DNA from: Kaistia defluvii
GTDB lineage: Bacteria > Pseudomonadota > Alphaproteobacteria > Rhizobiales > Kaistiaceae
Reading direction: 5' to 3'
Length of the DNA: 64,000 nucleotides
NCBI RefSeq assembly: GCF_040548815.1
Contig: NZ_JBEPSM010000001.1
Span: 310,001 to 374,000, forward strand
Under the pieces are notes generated by a model. The model searched no databases and had not been told where the DNA came from. It saw only the letters and a list, made by a program, of their open reading frames with translations. The position numbers and the translations under genes were made by a program. This document shows, one piece after another, positions 46,702 through 55,140 of this stretch. Positions within the stretch are counted from its first letter, which is position 1; the number at the start of each line of letters is the position of its first letter.

Positions 46702-47964
46702 CTAGCCGTTTCCGGCGATTTTCAGGGAAGGCCGCTGGCCGGCATGGTCGCGGAGGCGCAGGGCTTCCTCGGCCTGCCAGATATAGTCGCGCGTCAGCGG
46801 AAGCGCGTTCTGGTCGCGGACGATCTGGATCTGGAAGATCATCATGTCCTGATAGCGGAACGCCGTCTCGGATGCGGCGAGGTAGAACTCCCACATCCGG
46901 CAGAAGGCCTCGTCGTAGAGCGCCAGCGCCTCGGCACGCCGGGCGAGGAATCGCTCGCGCCAGGCCTTCAGCGTCTCGGCGTAATGAAGCCGGAGGATCT
47001 CGACGTCCGTGACCTTCAAGCCCGCCTTCTCGATCGCCGGGAACACTTCCGAGAGCGACGGGATATAGCCGCCCGGGAAGATGTATTTCTGGATCCAGGA
47101 ATTGGTCTCGCCGGGCTCATCGAAGCGGCCGATCGCATGCAGGACCATCACGCCGTCTTCGGTCAGGAGCCGGCGGACCTGCTCGAAATATTCGCGGAAA
47201 TGGCCCACGCCGACATGCTCGAACATGCCGACGGAGATGATGCGGTCGAACTGCGTCTTGAGCGCCCGGTAGTCCTGCAGCTTGAACGAGGCGCGTTCGG
47301 CGAGGTTCATCGCGGCGGCGCGGGCATTCGAGACCTTGTGCTGCTCCTCCGACAGCGTCACGCCGGTGACGTCGACATCGGCATGGGTCGCCAGGTACAG
47401 GCCGAGGCCGCCCCAGCCGGAGCCGATATCCAGCACCTTCTGGCCGGGCGCCAGCGCCAGCTTGGCCGCGAGGTGCCGTTTCTTGGCGACCTGCGCTTCT
47501 TCCAGGCCGGTGTCGGGCGTCTCGAAATAGGCGCAGGAATATTGCTGGTCGCTGTCGAGGAACAGCGAATAGAGCCGCCCGTCGAGATCATAGTGGTGGG
47601 CGACGTTCTGGCGCGCGCGGAACGGCGTGTTCCACTGCCGGAAGCGCCGGGTCCAGACGCGCAGCCGGTACACCGCGCGCATCCACCAGGAGCGGCCGCC
47701 GCCACCGGTGTTCTGCAGGACCACTTCCAGGAAATCGTAGATCGAGCCCTGCTCGACCACGAAGCCGCCATCCATGAAGGTTTCGCCGAGCTTCAGCTCG
47801 GGGTTCATGATGACCGCCCGCTCGGCCGCCGCCGAGGTGAAGCGGACGCGGACTGGAACGCCGCTGCCATCGCCGAAGCGGTGGAGCCTTCCCTTGGCGT
47901 CGATGATTTCAAGCGATCCACGCTTCAGGACGCCTGACAGATAGTTGATGAGCAACCGGTTCAT
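46702..47964 (-). CDS. cfa: Cyclopropane-fatty-acyl-phospholipid synthase family protein
   Basis: 420 residues of the mycolic/cyclopropane synthase family. The N-terminal lipid-binding region holds GETFMDGGFVVEQGSIYDFLEVV. The SAM-binding site is VLDIGSGWGGLGLYLA; the active-site marks are QYSCAYF, GMFEHVG and FPGGYIPSLSE. It adds a methylene group from SAM across double bonds of membrane phospholipids. It sits between rplI and dnaB, where related genomes, from memory, usually have no such gene, so the location may be an insertion. Close homologues can have other SAM-dependent roles. Confidence 0.9.
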   Translation of the reverse strand: MNRLLINYLSGVLKRGSLEIIDAKGRLHRFGDGSGVPVRVRFTSAAAERAVIMNPELKLGETFMDGGFVVEQGSIYDFLEVVLQNTGGGGRSWWMRAVYRLRVWTRRFRQWNTPFRARQNVAHHYDLDGRLYSLFLDSDQQYSCAYFETPDTGLEEAQVAKKRHLAAKLALAPGQKVLDIGSGWGGLGLYLATHADVDVTGVTLSEEQHKVSNARAAAMNLAERASFKLQDYRALKTQFDRIISVGMFEHVGVGHFREYFEQVRRLLTEDGVMVLHAIGRFDEPGETNSWIQKYIFPGGYIPSLSEVFPAIEKAGLKVTDVEILRLHYAETLKAWRERFLARRAEALALYDEAFCRMWEFYLAASETAFRYQDMMIFQIQIVRDQNALPLTRDYIWQAEEALRLRDHAGQRPSLKIAGNG

Positions 47965-48120
47965 GGTGATCCGCTGCCCCCCTCCTGAATGTCTTGGTTT
48001 ACCAAGGCAGGTTGCGACAAGGCGGTCGGCGACATCCGGCCGTCGAAGCGATGGTAGCCCCGATTTCGCCGCAATTTCAAGCGGGTACGCGTTAAGCCGA
48101 TTACGTAGCGACTTCCAAAC

Positions 48121-48151
48121 GAAAAGAGCGCCGCGGAAACCGCGGCGCTCT
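48121..48151 (-). terminator. Intrinsic terminator after rplI
   Basis: A perfect 11-bp stem GAGCGCCGCGG/CCGCGGCGCTC with an AAA loop on the plus strand; on the minus strand it is followed by TTTT. It lies about 40 bases downstream of the rplI stop. Confidence 0.85.
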
Positions 48152-48188
48152 CTCGAAAATAAGGCTCCCTTCAGGTGAAGGGACCCGA

Positions 48189-48752
48189 TCAGATCTCTTC
48201 TTCGTCGTCGACGCCGGCGAAGCCTTCGCCTTCCGGAAGCGGCTCGAGCTCGAAGTCGTCCTGGACGGCCGAGAGGTCTTCACCCTTCGACTGGCGGGCG
48301 GCTTCGTCGACGCTGCGGGCGACGTTGATCGTGACGGTTGCTTCCACTTCCGGATGCAGCGCGACCACGACGTCGTGCAGGCCGATGGTCTTGATCGGAA
48401 CTTCGAGCACGACCTGGCTGCGGCCGACCGAGAAGCCGGCCTCGGTGACGAGCTCGGCAACGTCGCGGCTCGAAACCGAACCGTACAGCTGGCCGGTCTC
48501 GCCGGCCTGGCGGACGACGATGAACGACTGGCCGTTGAGGGCCTCGGCGACCTTCTCGGCGTCGGACTTGCGCTCGAGGTTGCGGGCCTCGAGGTGAACC
48601 TTCTCGGCCTCGAAGCGCTTCTTGTTGGCTTCGTTGGCGCGCAGCGCCTTGCCCTGCGGCAGCAGGAAGTTACGGGCGTAGCCGTCCTTGACGTGCACGA
48701 CTTCGCCCATCTGGCCGAGCTTCGCGACGCGCTCCAGCAGAATAACGTCCAT
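48189..48752 (-). CDS. rplI: 50S ribosomal protein L9
   Basis: 187 residues. The N-terminal domain is [37 protein letters not shown]; a long helix linker and a C-terminal rRNA-binding domain ([35 protein letters not shown]) follow. A disordered acidic tail of about 35 residues (ending [14 protein letters not shown]) extends beyond the 150 residues of the E. coli protein, as in other alphaproteobacteria. It lies after rpsF, rpsR and the DUF2232 gene in the usual order, and a terminator follows. Confidence 0.97.
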   Translation of the reverse strand: MDVILLERVAKLGQMGEVVHVKDGYARNFLLPQGKALRANEANKKRFEAEKVHLEARNLERKSDAEKVAEALNGQSFIVVRQAGETGQLYGSVSSRDVAELVTEAGFSVGRSQVVLEVPIKTIGLHDVVVALHPEVEATVTINVARSVDEAARQSKGEDLSAVQDDFELEPLPEGEGFAGVDDEEEI

Positions 48753-48788
48753 GGTATGACTCCTTCGTTCTATAATTCTATCAATGAC

Positions 48789-49733
48789 TTACGAGATGCC
48801 GGGCCGTGCCGCGAAGCGGCGGGCCCGGAATTGAAGGGCCGTGTCGGCAAGTCCGACCACGGCCATGATGCCGAGCGGCAGCAGGAAGATGAAGCTGACG
48901 GCATAGACCAGGAAAAGCAGCAGCGGCCGCGCCGCCTTGCCGAGAAGCACCGCATGCAGCAGACCAAATCCGGTCAGCGCGAAGGCGAAGCCCATGGCGC
49001 CGGCGACTGCGCCGGCGATCTGGCCCGGTACGCCCGGCAGCAGGCTGACGACGAAGGCGAGGCCGAAGAACAGCGCCGCCGGCTGCGGCAGCACCACCGT
49101 CCAGAGCGGCGTCCATTCGCGCGTCAGCAGGCCCGACATCTTGGCGATCCGGGCGCCGAGCCAGGTGGCGAGCACGAGGATGCCGAGCGTCAGGCTCGCC
49201 GAGGTGAACGGCATAAGGCCGATGTTGAAGCGGACCAGCGGCTCCATCTCGGCATCGGTCGGCGTCATGCCTTCCGATTGCGCCAGCCAGCTCTTCAGCA
49301 CAGCGAGCGTCTGGGTGATCAGCGCCTCTGGGTCGTAGCCAAGCAGGAAGCCGGTGACGACGACGGCCGCCGCGACGGCGAGCGACACGCGCATCAGCAC
49401 GACGTCGAGGGGAAACCACTGCCGCCCGCCGGGCGCGGTATCGTCCGGCCGCGACAGGCCGACGAGATGGGCTGCCCAGGCGACGGGGGCGGCGAAGAGG
49501 ATGAAATAGAGCCCGCCGGCGAGATGGCCGATGGCGAAGCCGATCAGCGCCGAAGCGACGGCGGCCGCGGCAGCGCCGGAAAGCGTGCCGAATCCGAGCG
49601 CGGCGATGGCGATCGGCAGCGGGGACAGGATGAAGAGGGGGAAGGCGAGGGCGGTCCCGCTGACGAGCCCGGCAAACAGCAGCGCTGCCGCCATTCCGGC
49701 TCCAAAGCCAATCAGGATATTCCGCATCGACAT
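48789..49733 (-). CDS. DUF2232 membrane protein
   Basis: 314 residues with about eight membrane helices, rich in Ala and Leu. It belongs to the DUF2232 (YybS-like) family, which in alphaproteobacteria lies between rpsR and rplI. Visible segments include ILIGFGAGMAAALLFAGLVSGTALAFPLFILSPLPIAIAALGFG and ILVLATWLGARIAKMSG. The function is unknown; some annotators call it a membrane ECF-like protein. The start at 49733 is chosen for the short MSMRN N-terminus. Confidence 0.85.
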   Translation of the reverse strand: MSMRNILIGFGAGMAAALLFAGLVSGTALAFPLFILSPLPIAIAALGFGTLSGAAAAAVASALIGFAIGHLAGGLYFILFAAPVAWAAHLVGLSRPDDTAPGGRQWFPLDVVLMRVSLAVAAAVVVTGFLLGYDPEALITQTLAVLKSWLAQSEGMTPTDAEMEPLVRFNIGLMPFTSASLTLGILVLATWLGARIAKMSGLLTREWTPLWTVVLPQPAALFFGLAFVVSLLPGVPGQIAGAVAGAMGFAFALTGFGLLHAVLLGKAARPLLLFLVYAVSFIFLLPLGIMAVVGLADTALQFRARRFAARPGIS

Positions 49734-49884
49734 GTTATCTCGCTGTCCCGCTTCGAGAGCGGTTAGAGGCAGGTCACGGGAAGCCCGGCCATACCCCAAC
49801 CAAGTCTTGCCTCAGGGAGGCACTGAAAATCTTGCCCAAGGGGCGGTGCCGGACCGGCGGCAGGCGTCGGTCCGGCGAAGTCAG

Positions 49885-49919
49885 CGATCGCCAAGGGAAA
49901 CCGAGGTTTCCGGCGATCG
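49885..49919 (-). other. Hairpin just after rpsR
   Basis: CGATCGCC and GGCGATCG, with an inner GGAAACC/GGTTTCC pair and a three-base bulge on one side, form a long hairpin immediately after the rpsR stop on the minus strand. No U-run is seen, so it may partly reduce read-through into the DUF2232 and rplI genes. Confidence 0.45.
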
Positions 49920-49924
49920 GAGTC

Positions 49925-50185
49925 TTACTTGATCACGTAGGGGATCAGGCCGAGGAAGCGTGCGCGCTTGATCGCCTGGGCGAGCTCGCGCTGCTTCTTG
50001 GCGGAGACCGCCGTGATGCGGGACGGAACGATCTTGCCGCGCTCGGAAATGTAGCGCTGCAGGAGACGGATGTCCTTGTAGTCGATCTTCGGCGCGTTGG
50101 CGCCGGAGAACGGGCAGGTCTTCCGACGACGGAAGAACGGGCGGCGCTGGCCGCTGGAGGTGCTGGTGGTGCCGATGTCAGCCAT
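49925..50185 (-). CDS. rpsR: 30S ribosomal protein S18
   Basis: 86 residues, normal length. [69 protein letters not shown] covers the whole S18 signature. It binds S6 as a dimer on the 30S platform. The ATG overlaps the rpsF stop by one base (TAATG). Confidence 0.98.
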   Translation of the reverse strand: MADIGTTSTSSGQRRPFFRRRKTCPFSGANAPKIDYKDIRLLQRYISERGKIVPSRITAVSAKKQRELAQAIKRARFLGLIPYVIK

Positions 50186-50679
50186 TATTCAGCCGCTCCT
50201 TCAGACTCATCCGAGCGCGGACGGCGCTCGCCACGGAAACCGCCGCCGGCGCCGCCTTCACGGTCGCCACGGAAGCCGCCGCCGCCACCACCGAAGCCGC
50301 CACGCGGACGGTCGCCACGGTCGCCGAAGCGGCCGCCACGGTCGCCATCGTCACGATCGCGCTTCTGCAGCATGGCAGACTGGCCTTCCTCATGCGCCTC
50401 GACCTTGAGGGTCAGGATGCGGAGGACGTCTTCGTTCATGCGCTGCTGACGCTCCAGCTCGGCCATGGCGGCCGCCGGTGCGTCGATGTTGATCAGCGTG
50501 TAGTGCGCCTTGCGATTCTTGCGAATGCGGAACGCAACAGACTTCAGGCCCCACTGCTCGATCTTGCTGACCGTGCCGCCATTGGCCTCGATGAGGCCCT
50601 TGAACTGCTCGGTAAGTGCTTCGACCTGCTGTGCGGACACGTCCTGTCGCGACAGAAATACGTGCTCATAAAGCGGCAT
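50185..50679 (-). CDS. rpsF: 30S ribosomal protein S6 with RG-rich tail
   Basis: 164 residues. The first 95 residues are standard S6 ([60 protein letters not shown]). The rest is a tail of about 65 residues of Arg, Gly and Asp ([20 protein letters not shown]). Many alphaproteobacterial S6 proteins have charged extensions. It starts the ribosomal operon; the hairpin just upstream (50717-50745) may be part of a regulatory leader. Confidence 0.97.
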   Translation of the reverse strand: MPLYEHVFLSRQDVSAQQVEALTEQFKGLIEANGGTVSKIEQWGLKSVAFRIRKNRKAHYTLINIDAPAAAMAELERQQRMNEDVLRILTLKVEAHEEGQSAMLQKRDRDDGDRGGRFGDRGDRPRGGFGGGGGGFRGDREGGAGGGFRGERRPRSDESEGAAE

Positions 50680-51088
50680 GATTGCCCTTCCTTTTCATTT
50701 CCCGGCGCCAAGCCTCACCGAAGCCTTCGAGAAAGGCTGATCGGTACAACTTCGAGAGCGGGAACACGGGAAGACGGGATCTTGTGATCCCTGCGGCTCG
50801 CGCCGCCTTCCGTTCAACCCCCGGCCGGGTGTCGATACGACGGGCGGTGCATATACGGGAATGACCGAGAAGGCAAGGCGCAGCGGCGCAGGCGGCCTGG
50901 CTTGCGGGAGGTTTCGATCTCGCCGCGGCGAATGTTCAAGCAACCCTGGACCGAAAGCAAGACCCTCACCCAGCCCTCTCCCGCAAGCGGGCGAGGGCTT
51001 CGGGCCTGCGCACGTCATCGATTCCCAGCCTTGCGAAGGGCACCGCGGGACTCCCTCTCCCGGCACGGGAGAGGGCAGGGGTGAGGGC
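50680..51088. other. Ribosomal promoter/leader region plus repeat, no gene seen
   Basis: About 409 bases between rpsF and the aldo/keto reductase gene. 50717-50745 is a leader hairpin (separate entry), and 50961-51090 is a repeat. Between them I see no convincing gene. Confidence 0.5.
50717..50745 (-). promoter_or_regulatory. Leader hairpin before rpsF, candidate S6:S18 control element
   Basis: On the minus strand, ACCGA-TC-AGCCTT-TCTCG-AAGGCT-TCGGT folds into a two-part stem (5 and 6 bp) with a two-base bulge, about 38 bases before the rpsF start. The S6:S18 complex is known to bind an mRNA leader in several bacteria. That this is that element is an inference from position and shape. Confidence 0.35.
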
Positions 51089-51090
51089 TT
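50961..51090. repeat. Composite repeat, divergent member of the CCCTCACCC family
   Basis: Arms ACCCTCACCC at 50962-50971 and GGGGTGAGGG near 51079-51088 flank inner palindromes CCCTCTCCCGCAAGCGGGCG and CCCTCTCCCGGCACGGGAGA. The layout resembles the elements at 25816 and 37631 but the sequence is different. Confidence 0.6.
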
Positions 51091-51958
51091 ACTTCGCCCC
51101 GATAGCGTCCAGCCCTGCCAAAGCATCATCTGGCAGAACCAGGTCGGCGACGGCGAGGTTTTCCCGGAGATGCGCCACCGACGCGGTGCCGGGAATGAGC
51201 AAAATGTTCGGCGAACGGCGCAGCAGCCAGGCCAGCGCCACTTGCATCGGCGTGGCGCCAAGGCGCGTCGCGACGTCGTTCAGGGTCGAGGACTGCAGCG
51301 GACTGAAGCCGCCGAGCGGGAAGAACGGCACATAGGCGATGCCGTCGCGGGCGAGATCGTCGATCAGCGCGTCATCGCCGCGATGGGCGAGATTATACTG
51401 GTTCTGCACGCAGACGATCTCGACCATCCGACGCCCCTCGGCGATCTGCACCGGGGTGACATTGCTGAGGCCGATATGGCGCACCAGCCCCTGGCGCTGA
51501 AGCTCGGCCAGCACCGCGAGCGGCGCCTCGATCGATCCTTCGGCCGGGCCATGCGTATCGAACATGATGCGAAGGTTCACAACGTCGAGCGCGTCGAGGC
51601 CGAGATTGCGGAGGTTGTCGTGAACCGCCGCCGTCAGTTCCGTCGGCTCGTAGGCGGGGATCCAGGATTTGTCGGCGCCGCGCCGCGCGCCGATCTTGGT
51701 GACGATGGTCAGGTCGTCGGAATAGGGATGCAGCGCCTCGCGGATCAGCTGGTTGGTGACGTGCGGGCCGTAGAAGTCGCTGGTGTCGATGTGGTCGACG
51801 CCTTGCGCCAGCGCCTCGCGCAGCACGGCGAGGGCTGCCGTATGGTCTTTGGCTGGCCCGAACACGCCGGGCCCTGCGAGCTGCATCGCGCCATAGCCAA
51901 GGCGTTTTACAGTGCGATCGCCGAGCTTGTGGGTGCCGGCCTCATTGATTTTGGACAT
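51089..51958 (-). CDS. Aldo/keto reductase
   Basis: 289 residues of AKR TIM-barrel fold. The tetrad Asp and Tyr are in GVDHIDTSDFYGPHVTNQLI and Lys is in TIVTKIGARRG, but the usual catalytic His is replaced: LDALDVVNLRIMFD has Asn there. The end carries the cofactor segment NILLIPGTASVAHL. The start at 51958 follows GGAGA. It is divergent from a LysR regulator with an inverted repeat in the gap, so it is probably regulated by it. Substrate unknown. Confidence 0.92.
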   Translation of the reverse strand: MSKINEAGTHKLGDRTVKRLGYGAMQLAGPGVFGPAKDHTAALAVLREALAQGVDHIDTSDFYGPHVTNQLIREALHPYSDDLTIVTKIGARRGADKSWIPAYEPTELTAAVHDNLRNLGLDALDVVNLRIMFDTHGPAEGSIEAPLAVLAELQRQGLVRHIGLSNVTPVQIAEGRRMVEIVCVQNQYNLAHRGDDALIDDLARDGIAYVPFFPLGGFSPLQSSTLNDVATRLGATPMQVALAWLLRRSPNILLIPGTASVAHLRENLAVADLVLPDDALAGLDAIGAK

Positions 51959-52020
51959 CGTCTTTCTCCGTTTTCGGTGACCCACAGATAGAGGCTGCCT
52001 GCATTTCCGATAATCCGATA

Positions 52021-52045
52021 CAATCCGGACGGCTTGTGCGGATTG
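52021..52045. promoter_or_regulatory. Candidate LysR binding site
   Basis: CAATCCG and CGGATTG (perfect 7-bp inverted repeat, 11-base spacer) lie just before the LysR start at 52053 and between it and the divergent aldo/keto reductase gene. The spacing fits a LysR box (T-N11-A). Confidence 0.6.
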
Positions 52046-52052
52046 GCGAACA

Positions 52053-52961
52053 ATGACGGCGGAACTGAGCGATCTCAATGCATTCGTGGCGGTGGCCCGC
52101 GCCAAGGGATTTCGCGATGGCGCACGGCTTACCGGCGGCAGCGCCTCGGCGCTGAGCGAGGCGGTGCGGCGGCTCGAGGCGCAGCTCGGCGTTCGCCTGT
52201 TCAACCGGACGACGCGCAGCGTCCAGCTGACCGAGGCGGGCAGGGGGCTGCTGGAACGGCTGGCGCCGGCATTGGCCGAGGTTCAGGCGGCCCTCGACGT
52301 GGTCAATGGCTATCGCGACCGGCCGGCCGGGGTGCTGCGACTGAACGTGCCGGTCAGTGCCGTGCGGCTGGTGCTGCCGGATATCGTCCCCGCCTTCCTG
52401 GCGGTCTATCCCGAAATCCGGCTCGAGATCATCGCCGAGGACAGCTTCGTCGACGTCCTGGCCGCCGGCTGCGACGCCGGCATCCGCTACGACGAGCGGC
52501 TGGAGCAGGACATGATCGCGATGCCGATCGGGCCTCGCGTCCAGCGCTTCGCGACAGCCGCGGCGCCCGCCTATCTCGATCGTCGCGGCCGGCCGGAACA
52601 TCCGCGCGACCTGCTGGAGCACGACTGCATCCGTGGGCGCTTTTCCAGCGGATCGATGGCGGCCTGGGAATTCGAGCGCGAGGGCGAGATCGTCCGCGTC
52701 GAGCCGACGGGCCCGCTGATCGTGCAGGCGGGGCCGGCCACCGACCTTGCCGTCGACGCCGCGCTGGCTGGCACCGGCATCCTCTATCTGTTCGAGGACT
52801 GGTTGCGGCCGCATCTCGACAGCGGCGCGCTGGAGCCGGTGCTCGAGCCCTGGTGGCAGCGCTTCTCCGGGCCGTTTCTCTATTATCCGGGCCGCCGCCT
52901 CGTCCCGGCGCCGCTGCGCGCCTTTGTCGATTTCATCCGGGATCGGCCGCCGCGTCCCTGA
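52053..52961 (+). CDS. LysR-type transcriptional regulator
   Basis: 302 residues. The DNA-binding part is LSDLNAFVAVARAKGFRDGARLTGGSASALSEAVRRLEAQLGVRLFNRTTRSVQLTEAG; the effector domain begins after PAGVLRLNVPVSAVRLVLPDIVPAFLAVYPEI, the form seen in LysR regulators that control aldo/keto reductases and quinone-related genes. It is divergent from the aldo/keto reductase at 51089. The effector is unknown. Confidence 0.93.
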   Translation: MTAELSDLNAFVAVARAKGFRDGARLTGGSASALSEAVRRLEAQLGVRLFNRTTRSVQLTEAGRGLLERLAPALAEVQAALDVVNGYRDRPAGVLRLNVPVSAVRLVLPDIVPAFLAVYPEIRLEIIAEDSFVDVLAAGCDAGIRYDERLEQDMIAMPIGPRVQRFATAAAPAYLDRRGRPEHPRDLLEHDCIRGRFSSGSMAAWEFEREGEIVRVEPTGPLIVQAGPATDLAVDAALAGTGILYLFEDWLRPHLDSGALEPVLEPWWQRFSGPFLYYPGRRLVPAPLRAFVDFIRDRPPRP

Positions 52962-53017
52962 CGCTCTCCGACGCTATTTCCACGCCGGCTTGTCATTTCG
53001 CGCGCTTTCGTCGGGCA

Positions 53018-53035
53018 CTTTCACATGGGTGTCAT
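53018..53035 (+). promoter_or_regulatory. Weak Pho-box-like site before the phosphatase gene
   Basis: CTTTCAC-ATGG-GTGTCAT resembles two Pho half-sites (CTGTCAT type) with a four-base spacer, about 65 bases before the phosphatase start. The match is poor; it is noted for checking, not asserted. Confidence 0.25.
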
Positions 53036-53097
53036 GCGCAGCTTTTAGGCCCGGTCCGTAGGCCGCTGCGCGGCCCCCCATTTCGAAGAGGCTCCCG

Positions 53098-54852
53098 ATG
53101 CGCACATTGCTGTTCACGCTGGCTGCGACGACCATGCTCGCCGGCACGGCACAGGCGACCACGGTCTATCCGCTGGACCGTGCCACGATTCTCGCCGGCT
53201 CGCCGTTCGACTTCAAGGTCGAGTTCAACGAGACCGTGAAGCCCGAAGACATCAAGGTCACGGTCAATGGCCAGGACTACAAGACGGTCTTCGGCCAGGA
53301 AGCGACCTTCACCGAGACGGAACTCGGCAAGGACGACAAGAAGCTCGGCTCGGCGCTGACGCTGCGCAAGCTCGTTCTCGCCACGCCCGGCGACTACAAG
53401 GTCGAGGCCACCGCTGGCGGCGAGACCAAGTCCGTCACCTGGGTCGTCTACGGCACGGCCGAGCAGCCCAAGGCCAAGAACGTCATCTTCCTGCTCGGCG
53501 ACGGCCTCTCCGTCGCGCATCGGACCGCGGCACGAATCATGTCCAAGGGCATGACCGAGGGCAAGGCCGATGGCCGCCTCGCCATGGACGACCTCGACCA
53601 CATGGCCTTCATCGGCACATCGTCGACGGAAGCCATCGCCACCGACAGCGCCAACACGATGTCGGCCTACATGACCGGCCACAAGACAGCCGTGAACGCG
53701 CTCGGCGTCTATGCCGATCGCACGCCGGCTTCGCTGGATGACCCGAAGGTCGAGACCCTGGGCGAGGCGCTGCGCCGCCAGACCAAGAAGTCGATCGGCA
53801 TCGTCACCACCTCGGAACTTCAGGACGCCACCCCGGCCGCCGTCGTCGCCCACACCCGCAAGCGCGCCGACAAGGCTGAGATCACCGGCATGATGTTCGA
53901 CGTGCAGCCGGACGTCGTGCTCGGCGGCGGCTCGGCCTACTTCCTCGGCAAGGAGACGCCCGGCTCCAAGCGCAAGGACGACAAGGACTACATCAAGCAG
54001 TTCCAGGACGCCGGCTACACGCTGGCCACCGACAAGGCGGAACTGGAAAAGGCCGCCGGCACCAATACCGGCAAGATCCTCGGCCTGTTCCACACCGGCA
54101 ACATGGACACGCTGCTCGACCGCAACTTCCTGAAGAAGGGCACGGTCGGCAAGTTCCCGAACCAGCCGGGCCTGGTCGAGATGACGGAAGCCGCGCTCGC
54201 ACAGCTTTCGAAGAACCCGGAGGGCTTCTTCCTGATGGTCGAGGCCGCCAACATCGACAAGATGTCCCATCCGCTCGACTGGGATCGCGCCGTCGTCGAG
54301 ACCATCGAATTCGACAAGGCGGTCGCCGCGGCCCGTGCCTTCGCCGAGAAGAACCCAGACACGCTGATCGTCGTCACGGGCGACCACACCCACGGCGTCT
54401 CGATCATCGGCACGGTCGATGACGACAAGGCCGGCCCGGAGATGCGCGAGAAGGTCGGCACCTATGCCGATGCCGGCTTCCCCAACTACACGGACGCGGA
54501 CAAGGACGGCTACCCGGACAAGATCGACGTCAGCCGTCGCCTGTTCATCGCCGCCAACAACGGCCCCGACCACTACGAGACCTTCCGCCCGAAGCTCGAC
54601 GGCCCGTTCGTCCCGGCCGTGCAGAACGAGAAGAAGGAATATGTCGCCAACGAAGCCTACAAGGACGTTCCCGGCGCCGTCTTCGTCCAGGGCAACATCC
54701 CCCGCGAAGGTGACTCGGGCGTCCACGCCGTCGACGACGTCGTGCTGCAGTCGACCGGTCCCGGCTCGGAAGGCTTCAAGGGCTACATGGAGCAGAGTGA
54801 CGTCTACCGCGTGATCGTCGACGCCCTGGCCCTCGCCCCCGCCAAGAAGTGA
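53098..54852 (+). CDS. Alkaline phosphatase, PhoA superfamily, with N-terminal domain
   Basis: 584 residues. The Sec signal peptide MRTLLFTLAATTMLAGTAQA is followed by a beta-rich domain (about 25-120, perhaps Ig-like), then the phosphatase domain. Nucleophile Ser is in AIATDSANTMSAYMTG, with metal ligands in FLLGDGLS, VTGDHTHG and GVHAVDDVVL (C-terminal His). Acting in the periplasm, it frees phosphate from esters. A segment NYTDADKDGYPDKID, of the DxDxDG type, may bind calcium. It probably depends on phosphate limitation, but the upstream Pho site is weak. Confidence 0.9.
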   Translation: MRTLLFTLAATTMLAGTAQATTVYPLDRATILAGSPFDFKVEFNETVKPEDIKVTVNGQDYKTVFGQEATFTETELGKDDKKLGSALTLRKLVLATPGDYKVEATAGGETKSVTWVVYGTAEQPKAKNVIFLLGDGLSVAHRTAARIMSKGMTEGKADGRLAMDDLDHMAFIGTSSTEAIATDSANTMSAYMTGHKTAVNALGVYADRTPASLDDPKVETLGEALRRQTKKSIGIVTTSELQDATPAAVVAHTRKRADKAEITGMMFDVQPDVVLGGGSAYFLGKETPGSKRKDDKDYIKQFQDAGYTLATDKAELEKAAGTNTGKILGLFHTGNMDTLLDRNFLKKGTVGKFPNQPGLVEMTEAALAQLSKNPEGFFLMVEAANIDKMSHPLDWDRAVVETIEFDKAVAAARAFAEKNPDTLIVVTGDHTHGVSIIGTVDDDKAGPEMREKVGTYADAGFPNYTDADKDGYPDKIDVSRRLFIAANNGPDHYETFRPKLDGPFVPAVQNEKKEYVANEAYKDVPGAVFVQGNIPREGDSGVHAVDDVVLQSTGPGSEGFKGYMEQSDVYRVIVDALALAPAKK

Positions 54853-54940
54853 TCCGGCGGCCTCTGGCTGCATACTCAGGCTTCGGGCGCTCGCGCCCGG
54901 AGCCGTTTTGTGGAGGCCTGAGGCCCTCTCGCTAGTGGCT

Positions 54941-55053
54941 TCGTCGCCCCGGCGAAGGCCGGGGCCCATACACACCGGCCCATCAAGGGGAAGCCAGACT
55001 TCGCCACGTCGGTGCGTCTGGATCCCGGCCTCCGCCGGGATGACGACCGAGGG
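54941..55053. repeat. Interspersed repeat (GGCGAAGGCCGGGG / GGATCCCGGC family), copy 3
   Basis: The same pair of palindromes as at 38821-38935 and 44886-44994, here after the phosphatase gene. Confidence 0.8.
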
Positions 55054-55140
55054 ATCCACAGAGCGTGACGCTTCCATGATGTTGCGCCAGCAGCTCCGGG
55101 GCCGGTGAGCGAAGGTCTCTGCACTCGATAGGAGAAACCC

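Noticed and set aside
50961..51090. Possible CRISPR-like repeat array
   Set aside because: The repeated units are palindromes of a composite element, not evenly spaced identical repeats with unique spacers; no cas genes in the window.
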